NCBI GenBank assembly: GCA_030696085.1
Contig: JAUYNL010000042.1
Span: forward strand, 1 to 54,500
Reading direction: 5' to 3'
From: Luteolibacter sp.
Lineage (GTDB): Bacteria > Verrucomicrobiota > Verrucomicrobiia > Verrucomicrobiales > Akkermansiaceae
Length of the DNA: 54,500 nucleotides
Positions 1 through 7,821 of this stretch are shown piece after piece. The notes beneath the pieces were generated by a model. It had not been told where the DNA came from. It did not search any database and saw only the letters and a list, made by a program, of their open reading frames with translations. A program made the position numbers and the translations under genes. Position 1 is the first letter of the stretch. Each line of letters begins with the position of its first letter.

Positions 1-215
1 CGAGACCGCGTCCGCCACGGGGGAGGTGGGGTAGTTTCATGGGGGGGGGTGGGGGAATGTCATGCCTTGCGGAACGACGAGGAGAACTTACATCAAAATT
101 AATCCGAAGATCAACCGATCTTGGAGAATCCACGTGATCGCGTAGGTTTTTCAAGGATCGCCGGTCCCGCTTGTTAGATATTGCAAGTCATTGAAAAATA
201 TGGATTTGCGCAATG
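1..215. other. Non-coding left edge
   Basis: No credible gene lies between the window start and the terminator of the cyclophilin gene. A run of nine or ten G residues sits near positions 40-50. The short reading frames here are antisense or lack family features. The gene that presumably lies further left is outside the window. Confidence 0.5.
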
Positions 216-256
216 AAAAAAAAATCCCCGCCCACCGGAAAGCGGCGGAACGGGGA
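216..256 (-). terminator. Rho-independent terminator of the cyclophilin gene
   Basis: On the minus strand, just after the cyclophilin stop, a GC-rich stem (CCCCG and CCGCC pairing with GGCGGGG across a roughly 10-nt loop) is followed directly by a run of nine T residues (A-run at 216-224 on the plus strand). This is a classic intrinsic terminator. A second small hairpin (CCGCC/GGCGG) lies at about 286-301, between it and the stop codon. Confidence 0.8.
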
Positions 257-306
257 GTTTTGGAAAATCAGGATTTCTTAACAAAGCCGCCAGAGGGCGG
301 ATTGTT

Positions 307-807
307 TCAGCGGTCGAGAATGGAGTTCCAGTGCTCGACATGGTCTTTCTGGGACTCGAAGAGCGCGGTGGTGTCGTCGTGGATGGTGATGGAGGAGATC
401 TTGTCGCCTTGTTTGATGGCATCCACGACCTGCTGGCCATTGGTGACCTGACCGAAGACCGAATGTTTGCCGTCGAGATGGGGGGTGGCGACGTGGGTGA
501 TGAAGAACTGCGAGCCATTGGTGCCGGGCCCCGCATTGGCCATGGAGAGCACGCCGGGCGAGCGGTGGCGGAGCTCCGGGCAGAACTCATCGGCAAACTT
601 GTAACCGGGACCTCCGCTGCCCGTTCCCGTGGGGTCGCCGCCCTGGATCATGAAATTCGCGATCACGCGGTGGAAGGCGATGTTTGCATAGTATCCGCGG
701 CGCGCGAGATTGAGGAAATTGGCGCAGGTGAGGGGAGCCTTGGACGCGTAGAGGGTGGCGTCGATGTCTCCGGCGGTGGTGTGGATGGTGATTTTGATGT
801 CGGACAT
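307..807 (-). CDS. Cyclophilin-type peptidyl-prolyl cis-trans isomerase
   Basis: This is a 166-residue single-domain cyclophilin that isomerises Xaa-Pro bonds. The active-site block [15 protein letters not shown] (45-59) contains the expected Arg47, Phe52 and Gln55. GSQFFIT follows at 98-104 and LDGKHSVFG at 111-119. The usual Trp before the LDGKH segment is His here (TPHLDGKH), as in many bacterial cyclophilins. There is no signal peptide, so it should be cytoplasmic. The frame is open further upstream, but ATG 807 gives the normal family N-terminus ([10 protein letters not shown]). It is the last gene of a minus-strand run after the DR2241-like gene, 46 bp away, and is followed by a strong terminator. 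Confidence 0.92.
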   Translation of the reverse strand: MSDIKITIHTTAGDIDATLYASKAPLTCANFLNLARRGYYANIAFHRVIANFMIQGGDPTGTGSGGPGYKFADEFCPELRHRSPGVLSMANAGPGTNGSQFFITHVATPHLDGKHSVFGQVTNGQQVVDAIKQGDKISSITIHDDTTALFESQKDHVEHWNSILDR

Positions 808-853
808 GAGGCGGGAGCAAATACCGGATTTGCCGCGCTGGCAACTCCCGGGA

Positions 854-1522
854 TCACCCGGCTTTTTGCCCGGCCTCGGTCTTGGCGACGCGGCGGCACT
901 CCGCGACGAAGTGATTGCAGGCTTCGCGGCAGAGCAGGGGAATGGCCTCGGCTGGCGGTAGATCGCCGGGCACGCCGGCAAAGCGGCTGGCCTCGCTGTC
1001 ATCGAGCGGCGTGTGCGCATCGATCTGCCAGAGGATGCGTTTCGCGCACTGGTGGGCCGGCCCGCAGACCGTGCGGACGAGTTCCTGGGCACCGGCATCG
1101 CTGATGGTGCGGGCGAAGCGGTACATGCCGGTCTGGCGCTGGAGTTTGTCCCGGAGATTCTCGATTTCCAGGGCACCGTGCCGGTGTGCGAGAAAAAGCC
1201 CGACAGAGGCGGGGTAAAACTGATCGAGCGCCTGGCGGAGCTCCTCCTCGGTCTGGAGCGCCATCACCCAGCCGCGTTTCAAATTCACCTGGCCCTTGAT
1301 GAAGCGGTAGGTCCCATTCTCCGCGAAGGTGGAGATTTCCCGCGCGGTCTCCGGCCCTTCGTGGAGCTCCAGGCCACCTAGGGCGGACTCGGTGGCGAGC
1401 CCGGAATCCAACCAATGGCAAAGCACGTAGGGATAACCATAAACGTCTGTTTGAATCTCAAGTTCGCCAATCCGATGGATTCCGGAGCGGATTAGTTTTC
1501 GCAGTTCGACAGCAATCGGCAT
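854..1522 (-). CDS. DR2241-type stabilising/4Fe-4S domain protein
   Basis: This 222-residue protein resembles the C-terminal part of Deinococcus DR2241, where a CbiX chelatase is followed by a stabilising domain and a 4Fe-4S-binding domain. The C-terminal third carries five cysteines in a cluster-like layout: Cys153 and Cys159 (CGPAHQC), Cys198 and Cys202 (CREAC) and Cys209. The N-terminal part has no recognisable catalytic motif. The gene lies 41 bp downstream of the CbiX gene on the same strand, so the two probably form one functional unit as separate chains. The family call is from memory of the pattern; cluster binding is inferred. A role in tetrapyrrole metal insertion is likely from context. 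Confidence 0.6.
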   Translation of the reverse strand: MPIAVELRKLIRSGIHRIGELEIQTDVYGYPYVLCHWLDSGLATESALGGLELHEGPETAREISTFAENGTYRFIKGQVNLKRGWVMALQTEEELRQALDQFYPASVGLFLAHRHGALEIENLRDKLQRQTGMYRFARTISDAGAQELVRTVCGPAHQCAKRILWQIDAHTPLDDSEASRFAGVPGDLPPAEAIPLLCREACNHFVAECRRVAKTEAGQKAG

Positions 1523-1563
1523 GGTGTTTGATATTAATTTAAAAAGAAGTATAATCTACTTGA

Positions 1564-2382
1564 TTACAGCAATTTATGAATTTGATCAAAGTCCGATACT
1601 TGATCGAGAATGACATCTGCCAACAGTCGTTCGGTACCGATGGCAGAGCAGTAATAAAGAGTCTTTCCGCGGAGGTGGTGGGGATTGTGGCGGAAGACTT
1701 CGCGCTGGCTGGCGGCGGGGCCAATCTCGGGTTCGATGCCGATGAGGACAGGGATATCCTGATAGGAATGGAGGCCGTCGGAGATGAAAAAGGGGACGAC
1801 GATGACGTTGGGAGTTTTCGAGAGTTGGTGCCAATCGGCGATGAATGGTTGCTCCTCCATGTAGGAATCAAGCACTGCGGCGTAGCCGGTGGCGGAGGCG
1901 ATGATGAGGTTCACCTGATCGCGGATGGCCTTGGTGGAATTCTGGTTCAGACCGGTGCCGTGGCCGGTGATGATGAGGGTCGTTTGGGCGGGATCGAGGC
2001 CCGGTGCGACCTCCCGGGCGCGGCGCAGGATGATGTCGGTCATGTGTGGATGGATGCCGACGGGCAGGCAGTAGTGCAGGGTTTTTCCGCGAACGACGGT
2101 GGTGGGGCCGCTGAGTTCGAGTTCGCGGGGAATCACATCCTGGGTGAAGTATCCCTCGCTGATGAAGTCCGGGACGACGTAGATTTCGTCGGAATCGATT
2201 TGATAGAGGACCTCGCGCATCGAGGGTTCTTCTTTCCAGAAGCCGCAATGGACTTCCGCAAAGAGTTGGCGGCGACGAATTTCCGCGGCGTGATCGAAGT
2301 AGGGTGTGGACGAGTCCGGGTTCTCGGTGGAACCGTGACCGACGATGAGAAGGGCGCTGTGCGGCTTCGGCGCGATGGACAT
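1564..2382 (-). CDS. cbiX: CbiX-family sirohydrochlorin chelatase
   Basis: This 272-residue protein is built from two CbiX-like halves. The first has GHGS with His16; the second has GHGT with His141. Each half also has the FISEG or FISDG strand segment seen in these chelatases (VVPDFISEG near 69-77, VVPFFISDG in the second half). The family inserts Co2+ (or Fe2+/Ni2+) into sirohydrochlorin for cobalamin, siroheme or F430 synthesis. ATG 2382 is preferred over the upstream TTG at 2403, because the chelatase fold begins at HSALLIVGHG. It is divergent from the lipoate-ligase-family gene at 2474 and directly upstream of the DR2241-like gene. The metal cannot be told from sequence; the B12-dependent reductase in this window favours cobalt. 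Confidence 0.8.
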   Translation of the reverse strand: MSIAPKPHSALLIVGHGSTENPDSSTPYFDHAAEIRRRQLFAEVHCGFWKEEPSMREVLYQIDSDEIYVVPDFISEGYFTQDVIPRELELSGPTTVVRGKTLHYCLPVGIHPHMTDIILRRAREVAPGLDPAQTTLIITGHGTGLNQNSTKAIRDQVNLIIASATGYAAVLDSYMEEQPFIADWHQLSKTPNVIVVPFFISDGLHSYQDIPVLIGIEPEIGPAASQREVFRHNPHHLRGKTLYYCSAIGTERLLADVILDQVSDFDQIHKLL

Positions 2383-2473
2383 GGCGGGAAGGTGGCGAGC
2401 CAACGGCGGAATGCAAGAACGGGTGAGAATTCGGTTTTCAGGGCGGGGGATCCTGCGTGAGAATCAGCGGCGG

Positions 2474-3148
2474 ATGGCGGTGTTCGAACAATTGCGCTTG
2501 TGGATGGATCCGGTGAGTCGGGCGGGACCTGAGGCGATGGCAGTGGATGAGTGGCTGCTGGAAACTGCGGTGACTCCGGTGCTGCGGGTCTATGGTTGGC
2601 GCGGAAACTGGGGCAGTATCGGGTACTTCGGCAAATTGGCCGAGGCGCAGGCGGCGTTTGCTCAAATCGACTGGGTCCGGCGTTGGACGGGCGGTGGCAC
2701 CGTGGATCATCGGGCGGACTGGACCTACACGGTGATCGCGCCTGCCGGGGGCAAACTCGCCGGAGCACGCGGATCTGAAAGCTACCGCCTGCTGCACTCG
2801 GCGGTGGCGGCGGCTTTGCGGGCGGAACGGATCGACTCCCGGCTGAGCTCTGGTGCCGAGCAAACCGGCGCGGCGCTTTGTTTTGAGAATCCGGTGAGCC
2901 ACGATCTGGTGGATGCCGGCGGCCGCAAGCTCGCGGGCGCCGGCCAGCGGAGGACCCGCCACGGGCTGCTTCATCAAGGCTCCGTGGCGGTTCCGTGCGA
3001 AAGCATCATTTCGCAAGAACGCGGCGAACGACTGGCTTCCGTGCTGGCGGACATGTGGAGGATCGATGATTTCCACCCGCCGCAGGCAATCATCGCGCAA
3101 AAGATCGGCACACGCTATGGCTGCGGGAAATGGACGACGCGATGCTGA
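2474..3148 (+). CDS. Lipoate-protein ligase A family protein
   Basis: This 224-residue protein belongs to the LplA/LipB/BirA superfamily. The key block RRWTGGGTVDH (69-79) matches the RRxSGGG substrate-binding loop. The later segment GRKLAGAGQRR near 150 holds the lysine expected to contact the acyl-adenylate. The protein would attach lipoate or octanoate (or a related acid) to lysines of carrier domains in the cytoplasm. The C-terminus is shorter than in E. coli LplA, so it is the compact type and may be an octanoyltransferase or amidotransferase instead. ATG 2474 was chosen because the family N-terminus begins at MAVFEQLRLW; the open frame upstream overlaps the divergent cbiX promoter and start. 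Confidence 0.75.
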   Translation: MAVFEQLRLWMDPVSRAGPEAMAVDEWLLETAVTPVLRVYGWRGNWGSIGYFGKLAEAQAAFAQIDWVRRWTGGGTVDHRADWTYTVIAPAGGKLAGARGSESYRLLHSAVAAALRAERIDSRLSSGAEQTGAALCFENPVSHDLVDAGGRKLAGAGQRRTRHGLLHQGSVAVPCESIISQERGERLASVLADMWRIDDFHPPQAIIAQKIGTRYGCGKWTTRC

Positions 3149-3179
3149 TTTTCCGTTAGAAAACGGCGGGGCAGGGGAG

Positions 3180-4697
3180 TCACGATTTGGGAGCGGAGAT
3201 GAAATCCACCAGGTCGGCGCGGGTTTTTTCGAGATCGGGAGGATTCAGGTAAAACATGTGCCCGCCATCGTAGTAGCTGCTGCGGATATTTTTGCGCGCG
3301 CTTTCCGGTAGGTCTGGCAGGTGTCGCAAGGAATGGGCGACGCCCTCGGGTGGTGTCGCGAGATCGGTGAGGCCGCCCATCACGAGCACCCGAAGATGCG
3401 GATTGTCGCGCATGGCGGTGGCGAGGCGATCACCGACATTGACGACCGAGTTGCTGGCATTCCAGCGCCACGGCAGGACTTTTCCGGTGAGGATTTCGTA
3501 GGGCTGGTCCTCCTTGTAGCCTAGATCCCGGCCAAGGTAATCCATCATGGCGGAGGAAAACGCGCCGTATGCCAACGCGTATGAGGGGTCGTATGAGGGC
3601 AATTGCGCCGATTTATCGGTGGTGTCCCAGGCCACCCGCGCATCGAAGCGGCCCAGTACCTTGCCCTCGGCACGCAGCAATTCGCCGCGAAAAAAGGTCG
3701 GGCTGAGGCGCAGATGGTGCTCCAGCCACTTGGGGGCAGCGATGCCGCTGAGTTTTTCCAATTCCGCAGCGACCGGTGCGGCCTCGTCCGGGCTGAGATC
3801 GCCGCCTTTCAGTAGGGCGGCAGCATAGCCACCGAAGGCGAATTCCGTGCTGCGGCGCACAAGTTCGGCACGCTCGCCCTGGATTTTTCCATGAAAATGC
3901 GCGACTCCGGTGAAGGCCGGCAGGAATGTCAGGTAGGAGAGATCATTTCCGGGCGAGGCTTGCAGGGTTGCGAAGTCGAGCAGCGAGGACATGAGGATCA
4001 CACCATTGAGTTGCATGCCATAGCGGGATTGCAGGTGCTGAGAGAGTCCGGCCACGCGGATGCCGCCGTAGGATTCGCCGATCAGATATTTTGGGGAAGC
4101 CCAGCGCTCGTGCTCGCTGATCCAGCGGCGGACGAAATCGCCGACCGATTCGATATCCTCGTCGAGGCCATGGAATTCACCGGGTTTGGTATCATTTTCC
4201 GCCCGGCTGTAGCCCGTGGAAACCGGATCCACAAAAACCAGATCGCACACATCCAGAATGCTTTGTGGATTCTCACCCACACGCATCGGTGGCAAGGGAG
4301 CGCTCGTGCCATCGCCAGGGAGCCGGATGATTTTTGGACCGAGGACACCGATATGGAGCCACACGGCCGAAGAACCAGGGCCGCCATTGAAAGCGAACAT
4401 AACCGGTCGGGTCGTGCTGTCCTTGATGTCGCCGCGCACGTAGCTGACGTGAAAAATCGAGGCACGCAGCTTGCCGTCCTCTTGCTTGAGCTGGAGTTTC
4501 CCGGTGGTGACCCGGTATGGGATTTTTTTGCCATCAATCATCACCGAGGCCTCGCGAACCACCGGCTCCGGTGCCTTGGCGGCGGCATTATCTGGTGCGG
4601 TGGCTTCCGCAGGTTTCTCGTTTGCCTTCTCGGGTGCTGGTGCTCCGGACGCAGTCAGAACAAGGCCGAACAACAACAGGGAAATCGTAAAACGCAT
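3180..4697 (-). CDS. Secreted serine carboxypeptidase, peptidase family S10
   Basis: This 505-residue protein has an N-terminal signal peptide (residues 1 to about 18) and an Ala/Pro/Glu-rich linker. The S10 alpha/beta-hydrolase domain follows. It has the oxyanion-hole motif NGGPGSS (104-110), the nucleophile elbow GESYGG with Ser209, an Asp in GGLTDLATPP near the C-terminus and the final His in DGGHMFY. All triad positions are therefore visible. It should cleave C-terminal residues from peptides in the periplasm or outside the cell. It is convergent with the lipoate-ligase-family gene and stands alone, with a small gap to the WYL regulator upstream. Bacterial S10 enzymes of this size are common in environmental Verrucomicrobiota and Acidobacteriota. 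Confidence 0.9.
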   Translation of the reverse strand: MRFTISLLLFGLVLTASGAPAPEKANEKPAEATAPDNAAAKAPEPVVREASVMIDGKKIPYRVTTGKLQLKQEDGKLRASIFHVSYVRGDIKDSTTRPVMFAFNGGPGSSAVWLHIGVLGPKIIRLPGDGTSAPLPPMRVGENPQSILDVCDLVFVDPVSTGYSRAENDTKPGEFHGLDEDIESVGDFVRRWISEHERWASPKYLIGESYGGIRVAGLSQHLQSRYGMQLNGVILMSSLLDFATLQASPGNDLSYLTFLPAFTGVAHFHGKIQGERAELVRRSTEFAFGGYAAALLKGGDLSPDEAAPVAAELEKLSGIAAPKWLEHHLRLSPTFFRGELLRAEGKVLGRFDARVAWDTTDKSAQLPSYDPSYALAYGAFSSAMMDYLGRDLGYKEDQPYEILTGKVLPWRWNASNSVVNVGDRLATAMRDNPHLRVLVMGGLTDLATPPEGVAHSLRHLPDLPESARKNIRSSYYDGGHMFYLNPPDLEKTRADLVDFISAPKS

Positions 4698-4761
4698 GGC
4701 CCGACACTAACTGCGAAAATGATTTTGTCGATGACACAAGCCTGGCGAAATCAGCATGGAA

Positions 4762-5796
4762 TCAGGTGCCACGCATCGCCTCCACCTCGTCGCGGACCAT
4801 GCGCACGAGCTCCGGCGGTCCCAGCGTCTTGGCCTGGCTGCCAAAACCCAGCACCCAGCGCAAGACCTCCTCCAGACGCCCGACTTCAAATCGCAGTTCG
4901 ACTCGTGTGGCCTTGGCATTCAGCGCCACCAGTTCCTGTGTCGGGTGCCAACGGCGTTCCTGAGCCAATCGCGCCGCATAATTCCTCAGCTCCACACGGA
5001 CCAGGTGGCGCGTGTGGTCGCCGGCAACATTCCAGATCCCGAACGATTGTTTTAAATAAGATCTCCCATCGAAGTCAATAGGCCGATCAAATCGTTTGTT
5101 TGAAATTGAAATTCGACTCATGCGCGGCAAAGCAAAGGTCCGCAATGCGGCACGTTCCTGATCGTATGCAATCAGGTACCATCCGCCATCGACCTCGCCC
5201 AAATGGAGCGGATGAACCCGCCGGAACTCGCCGGTGCTCGCTCCTAATTTTCGATAATAAAAACCTGTAATCTGTTGATTTAAAATAGATTGAGCAATAC
5301 GACCAAAGCGTTGAACGTCGCGCGGATTCTGTTCGACGACTTTGCGGGAGAAGGCCTCGTCCAAGTCGCTCCATGCGAACTGGATTTTATCGAGCATGCC
5401 ACGGGTCAATTTCGCAAAGGCCTCGCGCAGGACCTCGGCCAAGGCGGTCCCACGCACGGATTCCAAGGCATTTCGTGAGAGGAATAGGCCGGCTAGTTCC
5501 TCGGCGGTGGTCTGGAAGACCGGGAAATCCGAAACGCCCTGATCATAACGATAGCCATGCAAGGAGTCCTCGTAAACGATTGGCAGACCGAGTTCGTCAC
5601 GCATAAAGGCAATATCACGTTGGATGGTCTTGCGTTCGACGCTGAGTTTCTCTGCCAAGCCGGTGCAATTCGGGTAGTTTCCCTGAAGGATCGCGGCGTG
5701 GATCTCGTAAATGCGGAAAATGGGACGCCGCGTGATTCCAACCCGTTCATTGGCGTTATCCATCAATCGGGCGACATCCTGTGTGATTCGGCTCAT
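4762..5796 (-). CDS. WYL-domain transcriptional regulator
   Basis: This 344-residue protein has an N-terminal winged helix-turn-helix at about 30-85 (LAEKLSVERKTIQRDI as recognition region). A WYL ligand-binding domain follows (HPLHLGEVDGGWYLIAYD near 195-212, LRTFALPRM) and then a WCX-like C-terminal domain. Proteins of this build bind DNA and sense nucleic acids or small nucleotides; several control DNA-damage or phage-defence genes. It has no obvious partner here. The serine carboxypeptidase lies downstream and the TrhO-RluA fusion upstream on the same strand, with a 176-bp gap that probably holds its promoter. An internal Met at residue 12 is an alternative start. Confidence 0.85.
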   Translation of the reverse strand: MSRITQDVARLMDNANERVGITRRPIFRIYEIHAAILQGNYPNCTGLAEKLSVERKTIQRDIAFMRDELGLPIVYEDSLHGYRYDQGVSDFPVFQTTAEELAGLFLSRNALESVRGTALAEVLREAFAKLTRGMLDKIQFAWSDLDEAFSRKVVEQNPRDVQRFGRIAQSILNQQITGFYYRKLGASTGEFRRVHPLHLGEVDGGWYLIAYDQERAALRTFALPRMSRISISNKRFDRPIDFDGRSYLKQSFGIWNVAGDHTRHLVRVELRNYAARLAQERRWHPTQELVALNAKATRVELRFEVGRLEEVLRWVLGFGSQAKTLGPPELVRMVRDEVEAMRGT

Positions 5797-5972
5797 TTCG
5801 CAGGCATCCCAGCAGAATCCCTCGGCGGACGCCAGCCGGATTCGCCTGGGCTTTTACTTGTGACAATATATGTAATACGGAATCAAACACCGGATTTGAC
5901 CGAATTGGGCATTGTGGGTGGCGCTTCCCCCGTCGCGAATGAAAGTGGATTGAATACCGCACTCCGTTGGAG

Positions 5973-7769
5973 TCAGACTGAGCTACGGGCCCAATCCGGG
6001 CGCTCTGTTTCAAAACGCATCGGCCTGCCGCTCTGCGGATGCCGGAATGAAAGTTTCCATGCGTGGAGTTGCATCGGTGCGGACTCGGGATCGAGTGTCT
6101 GCGTGTCGCCGGACAAACCACCCGGCAAGTATGCGGGATCTCCCACCACCGGATGACCCAGGTGCCAGAGATGCAGCCGGATTTGGTGGGTCCGGCCGGT
6201 GCCGAGCCGCGCTTCGAGCAAGCTCGTGCCATCGGCACGGCGATCGATGACCTGGAAATCGGTGTGCGCGGCTTGTCCCTGTTCGGCATCGATGCGGCGG
6301 GTTCCGAGTGTTTCCGGTTCGGAAGAAATCGGTGAATTGCAGGAAAACACGTCCTTTTCCGGATGCCCCCCCACCCTGGCGAGGTAGCGTTTTTCCACGC
6401 TGCCATCGAGGAACTGGCGTTGCAGCAGCCGGCAGAAATGGCGTGTCCGGGCGAATAGCACGATGCCGCTGGTATTGGCATCCAAGCGATGCACCGGGCG
6501 CGGCGGAAATGGCGTGCAGGCGAGATTGAGGAAATGTTGCAGCGTGTTGCGGTGGAAGCGGCCGCTGGCATGCATCGGCAGCGGCGCGGGTTTCCTGACC
6601 ACGATCAAGGTCTCGTCCTCGTAGAGCACCTGGATATCGGTGGACACCGGTGGTTCGACATCCGGCGGGAAGATCTGCACCACGCGCTCGCCGGCGCGGA
6701 CGATGTGGTCCTTGCCGCGGATGTCGCCGCCGTAGCTGACGAAGCGTCCGGCAGCGCAGCGGGTCTCCCATTCGGCGGCGGGAATGTGCGGGAACAAATC
6801 GATCAGGGCATCCAACAGGCGGCGGCCGTCGTGTGCGGCCGGAATGTTCACCGGGCGGCGGTTTTCCTGCGGCACCGAGCCCGGCAAGGGCTGGCAGGCA
6901 CGCTGGATCGCCGCTTCACGCGCGGCAATGCGCTGGTTGAGCAGTTCGGGCTCGCTCTTGAAACAATGGGGGCAGCTTTTCCCGTGTACGTAGCGCGGAT
7001 CCTCCTGATCCGCGGCATCCAGCGGCGCGAGGCAGGCGAAGCACACCGCATGATCGGACTCGCACAACGCGGGATCCACGCCGACGCGCTGGTCAAAGAC
7101 GAAACAATCACCTTCGTAGTGATCGCCGCCGCACTCCTCGAAGTATTTGAGGATGCCGCCATCGAGTTGATAGATCGAGCGGAAGCCCAGCAACTCCATG
7201 AATGGGCCTGCCTTTTCGCAGCGGATGCCGCCGGTGCAGAACATCACCACCGGCTGGTCCTTGAGCTCCGCGGGAAGATTCCGAACCGCATCAGGAAACC
7301 CGCGGAAGGTTTTGATATTCGGGTCGATGGCTCCCTTGAAGGTGCCGAGTTTCACCTCGTAGTCATTGCGCGTGTCGAGCAAGGTCACCGGTTTTCCCTC
7401 GTCCAGCCAGCGTTTGAGTTCCTTCGGGGTGATTTTCGGCGAGGTGTAATCCGCAGGACGCACGGCCTCGATGCCGAAGGAGATGATCTCCTTTTTCAGC
7501 CGCACGAGCATGCGGTTGAAGGGCTGGGTATCGCTGAGGCTCACTTTTGGCGTGAGATCCTCCAAGCCCGGAATGGTGCGCAATCTGGCCAGCAGGCGAT
7601 CAATCGAATCCGCCGCACCGGCGACGAAAAGATTGATGCCCTCGGTGCTCAGCAGGATCGTGCCTTTCAGCTCCCATGCATGGCAGGATCGCTTCAACTC
7701 CTCCCTCAATTCCTTGAGAGCGGTCAGTTCTGCGAATCGATAGGTGGAGATGTTTGTGACGGCGGGCAC
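5973..7769 (-). CDS. TrhO (tRNA U34 hydroxylase) fused to an RluA-family pseudouridine synthase
   Basis: This 598-residue protein has two complete enzyme modules. Residues 1 to about 280 are a TrhO/YceA rhodanese-type hydroxylase: NISTYRF start, LKGTILLSTEGIN, and FCTGGIRCEKAG with catalytic-type Cys178 and Cys184. Its Cys-rich tail (Cys236, 243, 246, 266, 269) looks metal-binding. Residues about 310-598 are an RluA-type pseudouridine synthase with a short S4-like lead-in and the signature HRLDANTSG, whose Asp430 is catalytic. TrhO makes 5-hydroxyuridine at tRNA position 34 with O2; the target of the second module is unknown. No ATG precedes the domain without entering clpB, so GTG 7769 (53 bp after the clpB stop) was chosen. 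The join has no frameshift. Confidence 0.85.
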   Translation of the reverse strand: MPAVTNISTYRFAELTALKELREELKRSCHAWELKGTILLSTEGINLFVAGAADSIDRLLARLRTIPGLEDLTPKVSLSDTQPFNRMLVRLKKEIISFGIEAVRPADYTSPKITPKELKRWLDEGKPVTLLDTRNDYEVKLGTFKGAIDPNIKTFRGFPDAVRNLPAELKDQPVVMFCTGGIRCEKAGPFMELLGFRSIYQLDGGILKYFEECGGDHYEGDCFVFDQRVGVDPALCESDHAVCFACLAPLDAADQEDPRYVHGKSCPHCFKSEPELLNQRIAAREAAIQRACQPLPGSVPQENRRPVNIPAAHDGRRLLDALIDLFPHIPAAEWETRCAAGRFVSYGGDIRGKDHIVRAGERVVQIFPPDVEPPVSTDIQVLYEDETLIVVRKPAPLPMHASGRFHRNTLQHFLNLACTPFPPRPVHRLDANTSGIVLFARTRHFCRLLQRQFLDGSVEKRYLARVGGHPEKDVFSCNSPISSEPETLGTRRIDAEQGQAAHTDFQVIDRRADGTSLLEARLGTGRTHQIRLHLWHLGHPVVGDPAYLPGGLSGDTQTLDPESAPMQLHAWKLSFRHPQSGRPMRFETERPDWARSSV

Positions 7770-7821
7770 GGCTGGAAAACAGCACGGAAGCGCGGATCCG
7801 GGCAAGAGAAAGCCGCTGACC

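Noticed and set aside
191-451. 86-codon plus-strand frame at the left edge
   Set aside because: It spans the terminator and is antisense to the cyclophilin gene.
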